Under the pieces are notes generated by a model. It was not told where the DNA came from. It saw nothing but the letters and a program-made list of their open reading frames with translations, and did not search any database. The position numbers and the translations under genes were made by a program. Positions 7,759-14,295 of a stretch of DNA of 19,669 bases are shown in pieces (the stretch's first letter is position 1; every line of letters starts with the position of its first letter). Source of the stretch: an uncultured Bacilli bacterium (GTDB lineage Bacteria; Bacillota_I; Bacilli_A; RFN20; CAG-288); contig CAKUXT010000010.1 of assembly GCA_934700375.1 (NCBI GenBank), positions 1-19,669 on the forward strand. The letters are read 5' to 3'.

Positions 7759-8621
7759 AAGTAACATTGTCTTTAAGTCAGATGAGCTGTTCTCACAATT
7801 ATGATGAGAACATCAAGAAGGAAACAGCCTTCATCAAGGAAGCAAAGAAAAAAGGTGCAGACTTGATCCTTCTTCAGGAACTTTTCGAAAGAAACTACTT
7901 CTGCCAGATCGAAGACTACAATCGCTTTGATTTTGCAGAGGAATACGAGAATTCCAAGACCTTGGAATACTTCTCCAAGCTTGCAAAAGAACAGGAAATC
8001 GTCATTCCTGTCTCCTTCTTTGAAAAGAAAGGCTGCTGCTATTTCAATTCCATCTGTGTCATCGACAAGGATGGAAAAAGACTTGGCCTTTACAGAAAGA
8101 CACATATCCCTACCGGCGAATGCTATGAGGAGAAGTTCTACTTCGCTCCTGGCGATACCGGATATCAGGTCTTCCGCTCTAAGGCTGGCAATGTCGGTAT
8201 CGGCATCTGCTGGGACCAGTGGTTTTTGGAAACCGGAAGAATCCTTGCCTTAAAAGGTGCGGATTATCTTCTTTTCCCGACTGCCATCGGCTCTGAGCCT
8301 GTCTTAGACAAGGATTCCATGCCGCACTGGAGAAATGCGATGATCGGACAAAGCGCCCTCAATATCATGCCCGTTCTTGCAAGCAACAGAGTCGGCATTG
8401 AAAAAGAGGAGCACTCCAGCATGAAGTTCTTCGGTTCTTCCTTTATGACCGATGAGACTGGTACAATTGTGGAAAGCCTCAACAGAGAGGAAGAAGGACT
8501 TCTCATCCACTCCTATGATCTTGATGAGATTCAGAAGAACAGAAGAGACTGGGGCATCTTCCGCGATAGACGCCCTGAAATGTACACGCCTATCCTCAAA
8601 ATGGATGACAGCGAGAAATAA
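7755..8621 (+). CDS. aguB: N-carbamoylputrescine amidase
   Basis: 288 residues of the carbon-nitrogen hydrolase (nitrilase) superfamily. The Glu-Lys-Cys triad is visible: Glu42 in LLQELFERNYF, Lys115 in YRKTHIP and Cys152 in GIGICWDQWF. The segments QELFERNYFCQ, THIP followed by a tyrosine/glutamate-rich stretch, and CWDQWFLE are characteristic of N-carbamoylputrescine amidases rather than generic nitrilases. The reaction releases putrescine, CO2 and ammonia. Its four-base overlap with aguA and matched function make the assignment strong. The cytosolic pair would let the cell make putrescine from agmatine taken up or made by arginine decarboxylation; no decarboxylase or antiporter gene is in the window. 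Confidence 0.93.
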   Translation: MKVTLSLSQMSCSHNYDENIKKETAFIKEAKKKGADLILLQELFERNYFCQIEDYNRFDFAEEYENSKTLEYFSKLAKEQEIVIPVSFFEKKGCCYFNSICVIDKDGKRLGLYRKTHIPTGECYEEKFYFAPGDTGYQVFRSKAGNVGIGICWDQWFLETGRILALKGADYLLFPTAIGSEPVLDKDSMPHWRNAMIGQSALNIMPVLASNRVGIEKEEHSSMKFFGSSFMTDETGTIVESLNREEEGLLIHSYDLDEIQKNRRDWGIFRDRRPEMYTPILKMDDSEK

Positions 8622-8623
8622 CA

Positions 8624-9391
8624 ATGACATTCTTATCATTCAATGTAAACTCCATCAAGGCATATCTAAGCAAGGATCTGCTTTCACAGTGGCTTCCTCT
8701 CTCTCCTGATTTCATCTCCATTGAGGAGCTGAAGCTCAGCGAGAAGGAACATAAGGATTTTCCTTTTACTCCAGAAGGGTATACGCCTTATTGGACTGTA
8801 TCCAAGATCAAAAAAGGCTATAGCGGAACTGCAATCCTTACAAAAAGAGAACCGCTTTCTGTTCACTATGGATTGATAGATGGAAAATATGATGAGGAAG
8901 GAAGAGCGACGACTTTGGAATTCGAGAACTTCTATTATGTCACCCTCTATGTTCCTAATTCCGGAGAAGAACTGAAACGCCTTGATTTCCGTATGCAGTT
9001 TGAAAAGGATCTAAGAGAATATCTCACTCTTTTAAAAAGCAAGAAACCGGTCATCGTGACCGGTGACTTGAATGTCGCTCACAATGAGATCGACTTGAAG
9101 AATCCTAGCACCAATCATCATTCTGCCGGTTTTACCGATGAGGAGAGAAGAGAGTTTTCAAAGCTTCTCGACTTAGGTTTTGTCGATACCTTCAGAAAGC
9201 TGCATCCTGAAGAGAAGAAGTATTCTTATTGGTCTTACTTCAGAAATGCAAGAAAGACCAATGCAGGATGGAGACTTGACTATATGTTAGTGACAGAAGA
9301 TATCTTCCCACTTGTAAAAAGAAGTGAGATCTTAAATGATGTCTTCGGCTCTGATCACTGCCCCGTCCTTCTTGATATCGACTTGAAATAA
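8624..9391 (+). CDS. xth: Exodeoxyribonuclease III / AP endonuclease
   Basis: 255 residues of the endonuclease/exonuclease/phosphatase fold, close in length to ExoA/XthA. Visible family motifs are NVNSIKA at the N-terminus, GYSGTAIL, YVPNSGEELKRLDFRMQFE, VTGDLNVAH with the catalytic Asp-x-Asn, LDYMLVTE and the C-terminal SDHCPVLLD. The enzyme cuts DNA 5' of abasic sites and degrades 3' ends in base-excision repair. The metal-binding glutamate is kept (Glu35), but the usual QETK is here EELK. It starts two bases after aguB, with no strong ribosome site, so it is probably read through from the agu genes; there is no functional link to polyamines beyond co-transcription. Confidence 0.9.
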   Translation: MTFLSFNVNSIKAYLSKDLLSQWLPLSPDFISIEELKLSEKEHKDFPFTPEGYTPYWTVSKIKKGYSGTAILTKREPLSVHYGLIDGKYDEEGRATTLEFENFYYVTLYVPNSGEELKRLDFRMQFEKDLREYLTLLKSKKPVIVTGDLNVAHNEIDLKNPSTNHHSAGFTDEERREFSKLLDLGFVDTFRKLHPEEKKYSYWSYFRNARKTNAGWRLDYMLVTEDIFPLVKRSEILNDVFGSDHCPVLLDIDLK

Positions 9392-9419
9392 CAACTAATG
9401 TTTGAAATACGATACGTTT

Positions 9420-9428
9420 TGGTATAAA
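9420..9428 (+). promoter_or_regulatory. Extended -10 promoter of the RNase J gene
   Basis: TGGTATAAA fits the extended -10 pattern TGnTATAAT. A TTGAAA at 9402-9407 lies 15 bases upstream of the hexamer, a short spacing for a -35. Transcription from here would give a leader of about 70 bases before the ATG at 9505. Confidence 0.5.
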
Positions 9429-9443
9429 TTGATATAAGATAAT

Positions 9444-9477
9444 ATTCATAGAAGACAATATGTTCTATTCTATGAAT
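9444..9477 (+). promoter_or_regulatory. Leader hairpin upstream of the RNase J gene
   Basis: ATTCATAGAA (9444-9453) and TTCTATGAAT (9468-9477) form a perfect 10-bp stem with a 14-base loop. A second TTCTAT at 9463-9468 can pair with ATAGAA (9448-9453) instead, so two alternative stems share the same left arm. No T tract follows, so it is not an ordinary terminator. It lies 27 bases before the start codon and 11 before the AAAGG ribosome site at 9489-9493. Confidence 0.5.
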
Positions 9478-9504
9478 GATTTAATTTGAAAGGTCTGCTT
9501 TATA

Positions 9505-11253
9505 ATGGAAAACAATGAAACACTGACCCCGTTTGTCAATGAAATCGGGGACTACCCCATCAAAGTCGTCGCTTTGGGCGGCATGGATGAGATGGGAAAA
9601 AACTGCTATGTCATCGAAGTCAACAATGATGCCTTCATCATCGAGGCCGGTCTGAAATATCCGACCAGCGCTCTTCCTGGTGTCGATTTCATCATTCCTG
9701 ATTTCACCTACATCAAGAATATCGCTCATCGTGTCAAGGCGATCATCATCACACATGGCCATGATGATCAATATGGTGCTCTTCCCTATCTTCTCAATGT
9801 CGTAAGAGCTCCTATCTATGCTACACAGACAACAATCTCCATCATCAAAACCACCTATGGAAACAAGTTCAAGAAGCTCTCTTCCTATGATTTCATCCCG
9901 GTCAATCCCAGTGATACGCTCACCATTGCCGGTCATGTCTTCGAACTTTTCCAGACAACGCACTCTGTTGCAGAATCCTTCGGATTTGCTTTAAGAACCC
10001 GTTTAGGAAACATTGTCTACACCTCTGACTTCATCACCGACTATTCTCCTTTGAAGGGTTATCAGTTCGATCTTCCCAAGGTTGCAAGGCTCTCTGAAAA
10101 CGAGAAGACCTTCCTTCTTATGACAGAGAGCGAAAGCGCTGATCTTCCTGGCATCTCCTCTCCGAATCACAAGATCACAGAACAGATCAAGAATGCGATC
10201 GAAGATCCTACCGGAAAGACGTTCATCTCTATCTACAATCAGAACTTCTATAACATTCAGGAAGTCATCAACCTCGCTATCCGTTATCACAAGAAGATCT
10301 GCATCGCCAATCCTGAACAGGTTGCTTTCTTCGATACGATGGCCAAAATCGGTGATATCGTCATTCCTGAAGGTATGAGAATCTCTCTTGCCGAAGTCAA
10401 GAAGACTCCTGCTAAGGATGTCATCATCTTGGTCACAGGAAGCGGAGACAGCCTTTATAACTACTGCAAGGAAATCTGCTACGGCAATGTTAACGGCCTG
10501 AAGATCGATAACAATGATACTTGGATCAACTGCGCTCCTTCTGTTCCTGGAACAGAGGTCTTGGCAGTCGATACTGCTGATACGATCTTCAGAACAGACT
10601 GCCACGTCATCACCTTATCAAGAAAAGAGGTCGCATCCATGCATGCAAGACAAGAGGACCTCAAGCTGATGATCTCCCTCTTCCGTCCTCGCTATTATCT
10701 CCCTGTCAAAGGCGACTTCCGCCTTTTGATGGCAAATGCGACACTTGCAATCGACTTAGGAATCGGACTGAATCACTTCAATACCTTGGTCTATGACAAT
10801 GGTATGGCACTCGCCTTTGACCAGACCGGAAGAATGATCCATAAGAACATCATGATCAGAAACGGTGATGTCATGGTCGACGGCACTTCTGTCGGCGATG
10901 TCAAAGAGGCAGCTATTGAAGAGAGAACCAAGATGGCTGACGGCGGCATTGTCGTCATCGGTGTCACCGTCTCTTCCAAGAAGAGACAGATCCTCTCTGA
11001 GCCTGATATTCAGATGAGAGGATTCATCTATATGAAGAACAATGAACCTCTTCTCAATTCTATCGCAACGATGCTGAACAATTCTCTTACCAACCTGTTA
11101 GTCAACAGCGAAAAGAGAATCTCCATCCCTGAGATGAGCAAGAAGATCTCCGATAAGATTTCCCGCTTCATCGTCAAGAACACTGATAAGGAGCCGATGG
11201 TCTTCTTAGAGATTCTTGATATCGATCAGCTCGAAAAGGTCGATCCTCGTTAA
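9505..11253 (+). CDS. RNase J family protein with altered active site (J2-like)
   Basis: 582 residues in the RNase J layout: metallo-beta-lactamase domain, inserted beta-CASP domain and a C-terminal domain. ALGGMDEMGKNCYV, VDFIIPDFTYI and DIQMRGFIYM are clear family landmarks. RNase J is a 5'-3' exo- and endoribonuclease of mRNA decay and rRNA maturation. Several catalytic positions differ from B. subtilis RNase J1. HxHxDH reads HGHDDQ (84-89), so one zinc-ligand His is Gln89. The later ligand in PIHGEYR is Lys402 (PVKGDFR). The 5'-phosphate pocket GSQGEP is GSGDSL (312-317). His84, His86, Asp88, His153, Asp175 and His380 are kept. Degenerate J2 paralogues that act with J1 are known in Bacillota; weak or absent own activity is my inference. 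AAAGG lies 11 bases before the ATG. Confidence 0.87.
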   Translation: MENNETLTPFVNEIGDYPIKVVALGGMDEMGKNCYVIEVNNDAFIIEAGLKYPTSALPGVDFIIPDFTYIKNIAHRVKAIIITHGHDDQYGALPYLLNVVRAPIYATQTTISIIKTTYGNKFKKLSSYDFIPVNPSDTLTIAGHVFELFQTTHSVAESFGFALRTRLGNIVYTSDFITDYSPLKGYQFDLPKVARLSENEKTFLLMTESESADLPGISSPNHKITEQIKNAIEDPTGKTFISIYNQNFYNIQEVINLAIRYHKKICIANPEQVAFFDTMAKIGDIVIPEGMRISLAEVKKTPAKDVIILVTGSGDSLYNYCKEICYGNVNGLKIDNNDTWINCAPSVPGTEVLAVDTADTIFRTDCHVITLSRKEVASMHARQEDLKLMISLFRPRYYLPVKGDFRLLMANATLAIDLGIGLNHFNTLVYDNGMALAFDQTGRMIHKNIMIRNGDVMVDGTSVGDVKEAAIEERTKMADGGIVVIGVTVSSKKRQILSEPDIQMRGFIYMKNNEPLLNSIATMLNNSLTNLLVNSEKRISIPEMSKKISDKISRFIVKNTDKEPMVFLEILDIDQLEKVDPR

Positions 11254-11262
11254 ACAGCCAGC

Positions 11263-11300
11263 AAAAAAGCTTCTGCCTACAACAAAACAGAAGCTTTTTT
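11263..11300. terminator. Bidirectional terminator between the RNase J gene and deoC
   Basis: AAAAAAGCTTCTG (11263-11275) pairs perfectly with CAGAAGCTTTTTT (11288-11300), a 13-bp stem with a 12-base loop and A/T runs on both sides, between two converging genes. Confidence 0.92.
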
Positions 11301-11327
11301 CTTTGATTTTTTTAAATTTTGGAACGA

Positions 11328-11966
11328 TTACTTGATCAATTCGCAGCCGTGACTTGTACCAATTCTGGTAGCACCGGCCTTGATCATATCTTCCATGTCT
11401 TCCTTGGTTCTGACACCGCCGGAAGCTTTGACGCCCATTTCAGGACCGACAGTCTTTCTCATCAAAGCGACATCTTCCTTGGTGGCTCCGCCTTTGGAGA
11501 AACCGGTGGAAGTCTTGACAAAGTCAGCACCGGCCTTCTTGGCAAGGAGGCAGACTCTGACTTTCTCTTCATCGGTGAGAAGGCAAGTTTCGATGATGAC
11601 CTTCAGAACGAGATTTCCGCATAACTGTTTCAATGCGTGGATTTCATTCTCGACATATTCATCCTGATGATCTTTGAGCTTTCCGATATTGATGACCATA
11701 TCAAGCTCTTCAGCGCCATCAATAATAGCCTGTTTAAGCTCTTCTTCCTTGCTCTTTGTGCTTGTTGCACCTAAAGGGAAGCCGATGACTGTGCAGACTT
11801 TGCTGTCTGTACCTTTCAGTTCTTTGGCGCAGAAGGAAACCCAGCCAGGATTGACGCAGACAGAAGCAAAGTGATGTTCTTTGGCTTCGTCGCAGATTTT
11901 CTTGATCTGGCTTTCAGTTGCATCAGGAGCAAGAAGGGTGTGGTCGATCATACGATTATAATTCAT
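11328..11966 (-). CDS. deoC: Deoxyribose-phosphate aldolase
   Basis: Class I aldolase splitting 2-deoxyribose 5-phosphate into glyceraldehyde 3-phosphate and acetaldehyde, the last step of deoxynucleoside catabolism. From the chosen start there are 212 residues, a normal length. The Schiff-base lysine is Lys151 in VKTSTGF. Other catalytic residues are Asp89 in ELDMVINIG and Lys180 in [10 protein letters not shown], and [11 protein letters not shown] is the typical N-terminus. Two ATGs compete: at 11972 the GAGG (11975-11978) is only two bases away, while at 11966 it is eight bases away, so the inner ATG is preferred. The gene stands alone, without deoA, deoB or deoD beside it. Confidence 0.95.
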   Translation of the reverse strand: MNYNRMIDHTLLAPDATESQIKKICDEAKEHHFASVCVNPGWVSFCAKELKGTDSKVCTVIGFPLGATSTKSKEEELKQAIIDGAEELDMVINIGKLKDHQDEYVENEIHALKQLCGNLVLKVIIETCLLTDEEKVRVCLLAKKAGADFVKTSTGFSKGGATKEDVALMRKTVGPEMGVKASGGVRTKEDMEDMIKAGATRIGTSHGCELIK

Positions 11967-11989
11967 GTTCATTACCTCGATTCGTTAAG

Positions 11990-11998
11990 ATTATACCA
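11990..11998 (-). promoter_or_regulatory. Extended -10 promoter of deoC
   Basis: On the minus strand TGGTATAAT is a perfect extended -10 element, 23 bases upstream of the preferred deoC start. No convincing -35 is visible and no obvious operator palindrome is present. The rest of the interval 11999-12094 shows no gene. Confidence 0.6.
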
Positions 11999-12094
11999 TG
12001 AAAGCAACTTTATTCTTCACTTTCATCGCTCTTTCCTCAAAGAAGATGATTTCAATCTCTTTTATTAAGAAAACCAGCTCATTTAAAGCGTTTT

Positions 12095-12174
12095 TTCAAC
12101 GTAAGGTATTGAAATATTCTTGCCTGTCTAGTATAATTCTATATCGCTGGAAACAGATTTTATATTCAACGTAA
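12095..12174 (+). repeat. 10-bp direct repeat flanking the rpsT promoter
   Basis: TTCAACGTAA occurs at 12095-12104 and again at 12165-12174, in the same orientation 70 bases apart. One copy lies just upstream of the -35 box and the other in the leader, seven bases before the ribosome site of rpsT. Confidence 0.6.
12109..12137 (+). promoter_or_regulatory. rpsT promoter
   Basis: TTGAAA (12109-12114) and TATAAT (12132-12137) are separated by exactly 17 bases, a near-consensus housekeeping promoter, as expected for a ribosomal protein gene. Transcription should start near 12144, giving a leader of about 50 bases. Confidence 0.85.
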
Positions 12175-12194
12175 ATTAATAGGAGATTATTAAA

Positions 12195-12488
12195 ATGGCT
12201 AACATCAAATCACAGAAGAAACGTATCTTAATCGATGAAAGAAACAGACAGCACAATGCTTCCTTCAAGTCTCAGATGAGAACTGCTATCAAGAAGGTCA
12301 AGGCTGCTTGCGAAAAGAAGGATCTTGAGCTTGCTGAAAAGCTTCTTCCCGAAGCTGTCGCACTTATTGATAAGTCCGTCAAGGAAGGAATTCAGGCTTT
12401 AAATACCGCTTCCCGTCAGAAGTCTTCCCTTATGAAGGCTGTCAACGCTCTTAAGGCTGCTCCTGCCGCCACTGAAGAAAGCAAGTAA
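12195..12488 (+). CDS. rpsT: 30S ribosomal protein S20
   Basis: 97 residues, highly basic and helical, beginning MANIKSQKKRI and containing HNASFKSQMRTAIKKV, the conserved pattern by which S20 binds 16S rRNA in the 30S subunit. The C-terminus carries a short alanine/glutamate-rich tail. AGGAG at 12181-12185 lies nine bases before the ATG. It is a single-gene unit with its own strong promoter and two tandem terminators. The convergent holA next door is a common arrangement in Bacillota, which supports the call. Autogenous control by S20 is known in E. coli; whether the leader here does this cannot be seen. Confidence 0.97.
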   Translation: MANIKSQKKRILIDERNRQHNASFKSQMRTAIKKVKAACEKKDLELAEKLLPEAVALIDKSVKEGIQALNTASRQKSSLMKAVNALKAAPAATEESK

Positions 12489-12513
12489 TCTTCCTAATTT
12501 TACTATGCATATC

Positions 12514-12541
12514 AGACCAGTCCAATCAACTGGTCTTTTTT
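12514..12541 (+). terminator. First rpsT terminator
   Basis: AGACCAGT (12514-12521) and ACTGGTCT (12529-12536) form an 8-bp stem with a 7-base loop, followed by a T run. Confidence 0.9.
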
Positions 12542-12557
12542 GTCTTATACAGCAAAC

Positions 12558-12591
12558 ACTCGTCGCTTTTGATGAAGTGACGAGTTTTTTT
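12558..12591 (+). terminator. Second, tandem rpsT terminator
   Basis: ACTCGTCGCTT (12558-12568) pairs with AAGTGACGAGT (12575-12585) as an 11-bp stem with one G:U pair and a 6-base loop, then TTTTTT. It lies 21 bases after the first terminator and would catch read-through. Confidence 0.88.
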
Positions 12592-12611
12592 ATGTTCTAA
12601 AAATCACGTTA

Positions 12612-12651
12612 TAGAATAGATTTGTGGCACTTATGCCACTTTTCTATTCTA
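12612..12651. repeat. Long imperfect hairpin with a symmetric 3x3 internal loop
   Basis: TAGAATAGA (12612-12620) pairs with TCTATTCTA (12643-12651), and GTGGCA (12624-12629) with TGCCAC (12634-12639) around the loop CTTA. Between the two stems lie TTT on one side and TTT on the other, a symmetric internal loop (U opposite U in plus-strand RNA). No T tract follows on either side, so it is not a standard terminator. It sits between the rpsT terminators and the holA terminator; function unknown. Confidence 0.6.
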
Positions 12652-12680
12652 GAATCATCAACAACCCGTCCTCTTACACT

Positions 12681-12711
12681 GAAAAAGCTTCCTACAACGA
12701 AGAGGAAGCTT
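12681..12711 (-). terminator. Terminator of the cyclophilin-holA operon
   Basis: AAGCTTCCT (12685-12693) and AGGAAGCTT (12703-12711) form a 9-bp stem with a 9-base loop. Read on the minus strand, the stem is followed by a T run, correctly placed after the holA stop. Confidence 0.85.
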
Positions 12712-12719
12712 ATATCGAA

Positions 12720-13712
12720 TCAGTATCTTTGTCTTAAATAGTTTCTCTGGAAGAGAAGGAGGAAGAGCATCATCTTACTATCGGACTCATCCAGATTCAG
12801 TTTGATGTCTTTCTCCATCAAAGAGAGATCATTCATGATTCTGATCAATGTTCTGAAGGTCAGATTTTTGCAATCGGACTGAGCGTAATACACCTGTCCT
12901 TTTGATACCTTCAATTCCTTCATGATCTCCTCTCTTTTATAGTCTCTGTCAGTAAGATAGCGGATCATCGCCATCTTATTGAACTGACTTGCAAAGATAG
13001 GGAGAAGAGAGAGAACATCTGTTCCGTTGTTCTTTAAATCCTCATAGGCGCTGATAGCCTCTTTTGTCCTTCCTTTGACAAGGTAAGAAACAATAGAGAA
13101 GACATTGTCTTCAAGCGGTCGATAGACCAATTCTTCGACATCCGTCTTCATGACTTTGTTCGTATAGGTGAAGAGCTTATCAAGATTATTGACAAAGGCA
13201 AGATAATCGCCCTTTGTTCGCTCTAACAACAGAGCAGCTGCTTCTCTATCGATATCCTTATGTTCTTCTTTTGCTTTCGAATAGGCAAGCATGATGTAAT
13301 CATCATTGGAAGGAAGGTCACAGGATACCATTGTTACCATCGGAGAAGAGAGAGCCTTATTAGGAGAGCCTGTTCTTGATATTTCACCAGGAACGACAAA
13401 GTAAAGATCGGTTTCAGGAGAGGGATTGAGAAGATAATGTTCTAACATCTCATAATTTTGGTCGGATTCCTTCAAGGAGCCTTTTTTGCTCTTTGTTTCC
13501 ATGAAGAAGTAGGCATTGGAAACAAGGACTGTCTTATGAGGACAGAACAAAGAGATCGTCTGACAGCTTTCAACGATATAAGATACAAGATCTTTATAGC
13601 CATCAAGACGTACTAATTGAGCATATTCAGGTCCGGAAAGACTCTTTTTCAGGTCTTTTAAAGCCGTATGCTGGCTATATCCAGGATCCTTTCCAAAATA
13701 GACTTTGATCAT
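12720..13712 (-). CDS. holA: DNA polymerase III delta subunit
   Basis: 330 residues, the usual size of HolA, the delta subunit of the clamp loader that opens the beta sliding clamp. The N-terminus IKVYFGKDPG replaces the usual 'YLLYGED' start of the family. The protein has the expected middle section EAAALLLERTKGDYLAFVNN and ELVYRPLEDNVFSIVSYL, which match the conserved 'L..GnDl..i.nELeKL' and 'd..fdlidal' stretches. The clamp-loader delta subunit has no working P-loop, and none is seen. The neighbourhood (convergent with rpsT) agrees. The ATG overlaps the cyclophilin stop by one base (TAATG) and has no ribosome site of its own, so it should be translated by coupling. Confidence 0.88.
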   Translation of the reverse strand: MIKVYFGKDPGYSQHTALKDLKKSLSGPEYAQLVRLDGYKDLVSYIVESCQTISLFCPHKTVLVSNAYFFMETKSKKGSLKESDQNYEMLEHYLLNPSPETDLYFVVPGEISRTGSPNKALSSPMVTMVSCDLPSNDDYIMLAYSKAKEEHKDIDREAAALLLERTKGDYLAFVNNLDKLFTYTNKVMKTDVEELVYRPLEDNVFSIVSYLVKGRTKEAISAYEDLKNNGTDVLSLLPIFASQFNKMAMIRYLTDRDYKREEIMKELKVSKGQVYYAQSDCKNLTFRTLIRIMNDLSLMEKDIKLNLDESDSKMMLFLLLFQRNYLRQRY

Positions 13713-14215
13713 TATCTAGAGCGAACAGCAGCTGTTTCAGGTTCACCGACTGCTTCCATCTTTTCGATGACGACTTTGGAAAGAGGAGCATCATTTCTGT
13801 CGGTTCTGACAGAAGCGACCTTATCGATGACTTCCATGCCGGAGACGACTTTTCCGAAGGCTGCATAATCGCCATCGAGGAATTCATCATTGGCATCGCA
13901 GATGAAGAACTGGCTTCCTGCGGAGTTAGGATCCATGGCACGGGCCATAGAGATGACACCTCTCTTATGAGAGATGGTGTTATTGACACCGTTGTTTCTG
14001 AATTCGCCTTTGATGGTGAATCCAGGTCCGCCTGTTCCATTTCCGACAGGATCACCGCCCTGAATCATAAAGCCTTGGATGATACGATGGAAGGTAAGTC
14101 CATTGTAGAATCCTTTCTTGACAAGGTCGACAAAGTTTGCGCAAGTGATAGGAGCATTGGAATAGTCTAATTCGAGCTTAACTTCACCGAAGTCTTTGAT
14201 TGTAAGAATGATCAT
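13712..14215 (-). CDS. Cyclophilin-type peptidyl-prolyl cis-trans isomerase
   Basis: 167 residues with all the landmarks of a bacterial cyclophilin: FHRIIQGFMIQGGDP with the catalytic arginine, GTGGPGFTIKGEF, RGVISMARAMDPNSAGSQFF, and AAFGKVVSGMEVIDKV. It catalyses proline isomerisation in protein folding. There is no signal peptide or lipobox, so it should be cytosolic. GAGG within CACCTC (14221-14226, minus strand) is the ribosome site for the ATG at 14215. It is the first gene of a two-gene operon with holA, sharing the TAATG junction. No functional link to the clamp loader is implied. Confidence 0.95.
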   Translation of the reverse strand: MIILTIKDFGEVKLELDYSNAPITCANFVDLVKKGFYNGLTFHRIIQGFMIQGGDPVGNGTGGPGFTIKGEFRNNGVNNTISHKRGVISMARAMDPNSAGSQFFICDANDEFLDGDYAAFGKVVSGMEVIDKVASVRTDRNDAPLSKVVIEKMEAVGEPETAAVRSR

Positions 14216-14242
14216 TTTTTCACCTCATTTTTTTACAAAGAT

Positions 14243-14273
14243 ATTATACCAAATAAACAAGCTTTGATATAAT
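14243..14273. promoter_or_regulatory. Divergent extended -10 promoters for the cyclophilin and zinc-ribbon genes
   Basis: On the minus strand TGGTATAAT covers 14243-14251, reading into the cyclophilin gene. On the plus strand TGATATAAT covers 14265-14273, reading into the zinc-ribbon gene. Both are full extended -10 elements without a clear -35, and they lie 13 bases apart, so polymerase binding at one should interfere with the other. Confidence 0.62.
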
Positions 14274-14295
14274 AAAGCCAGAGAGGAAATCGTAT

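Noticed and set aside
9444..9477. Terminator after the exonuclease III gene
   Set aside because: The hairpin has no T tract and lies downstream of a likely promoter, so it is better read as a leader structure of the RNase J gene.
9481..9963. 160-residue open frame on the minus strand inside the RNase J gene
   Set aside because: It lies opposite a well-supported gene, has low-complexity Asp/Ile-rich composition typical of the complement of ATC/GAT-rich codons, and shows no family motif.
10003..10605. 200-residue open frame on the minus strand inside the RNase J gene
   Set aside because: Same reason: biased codon use of the RNase J gene keeps the antisense frame open. No ribosome site or recognisable domain.
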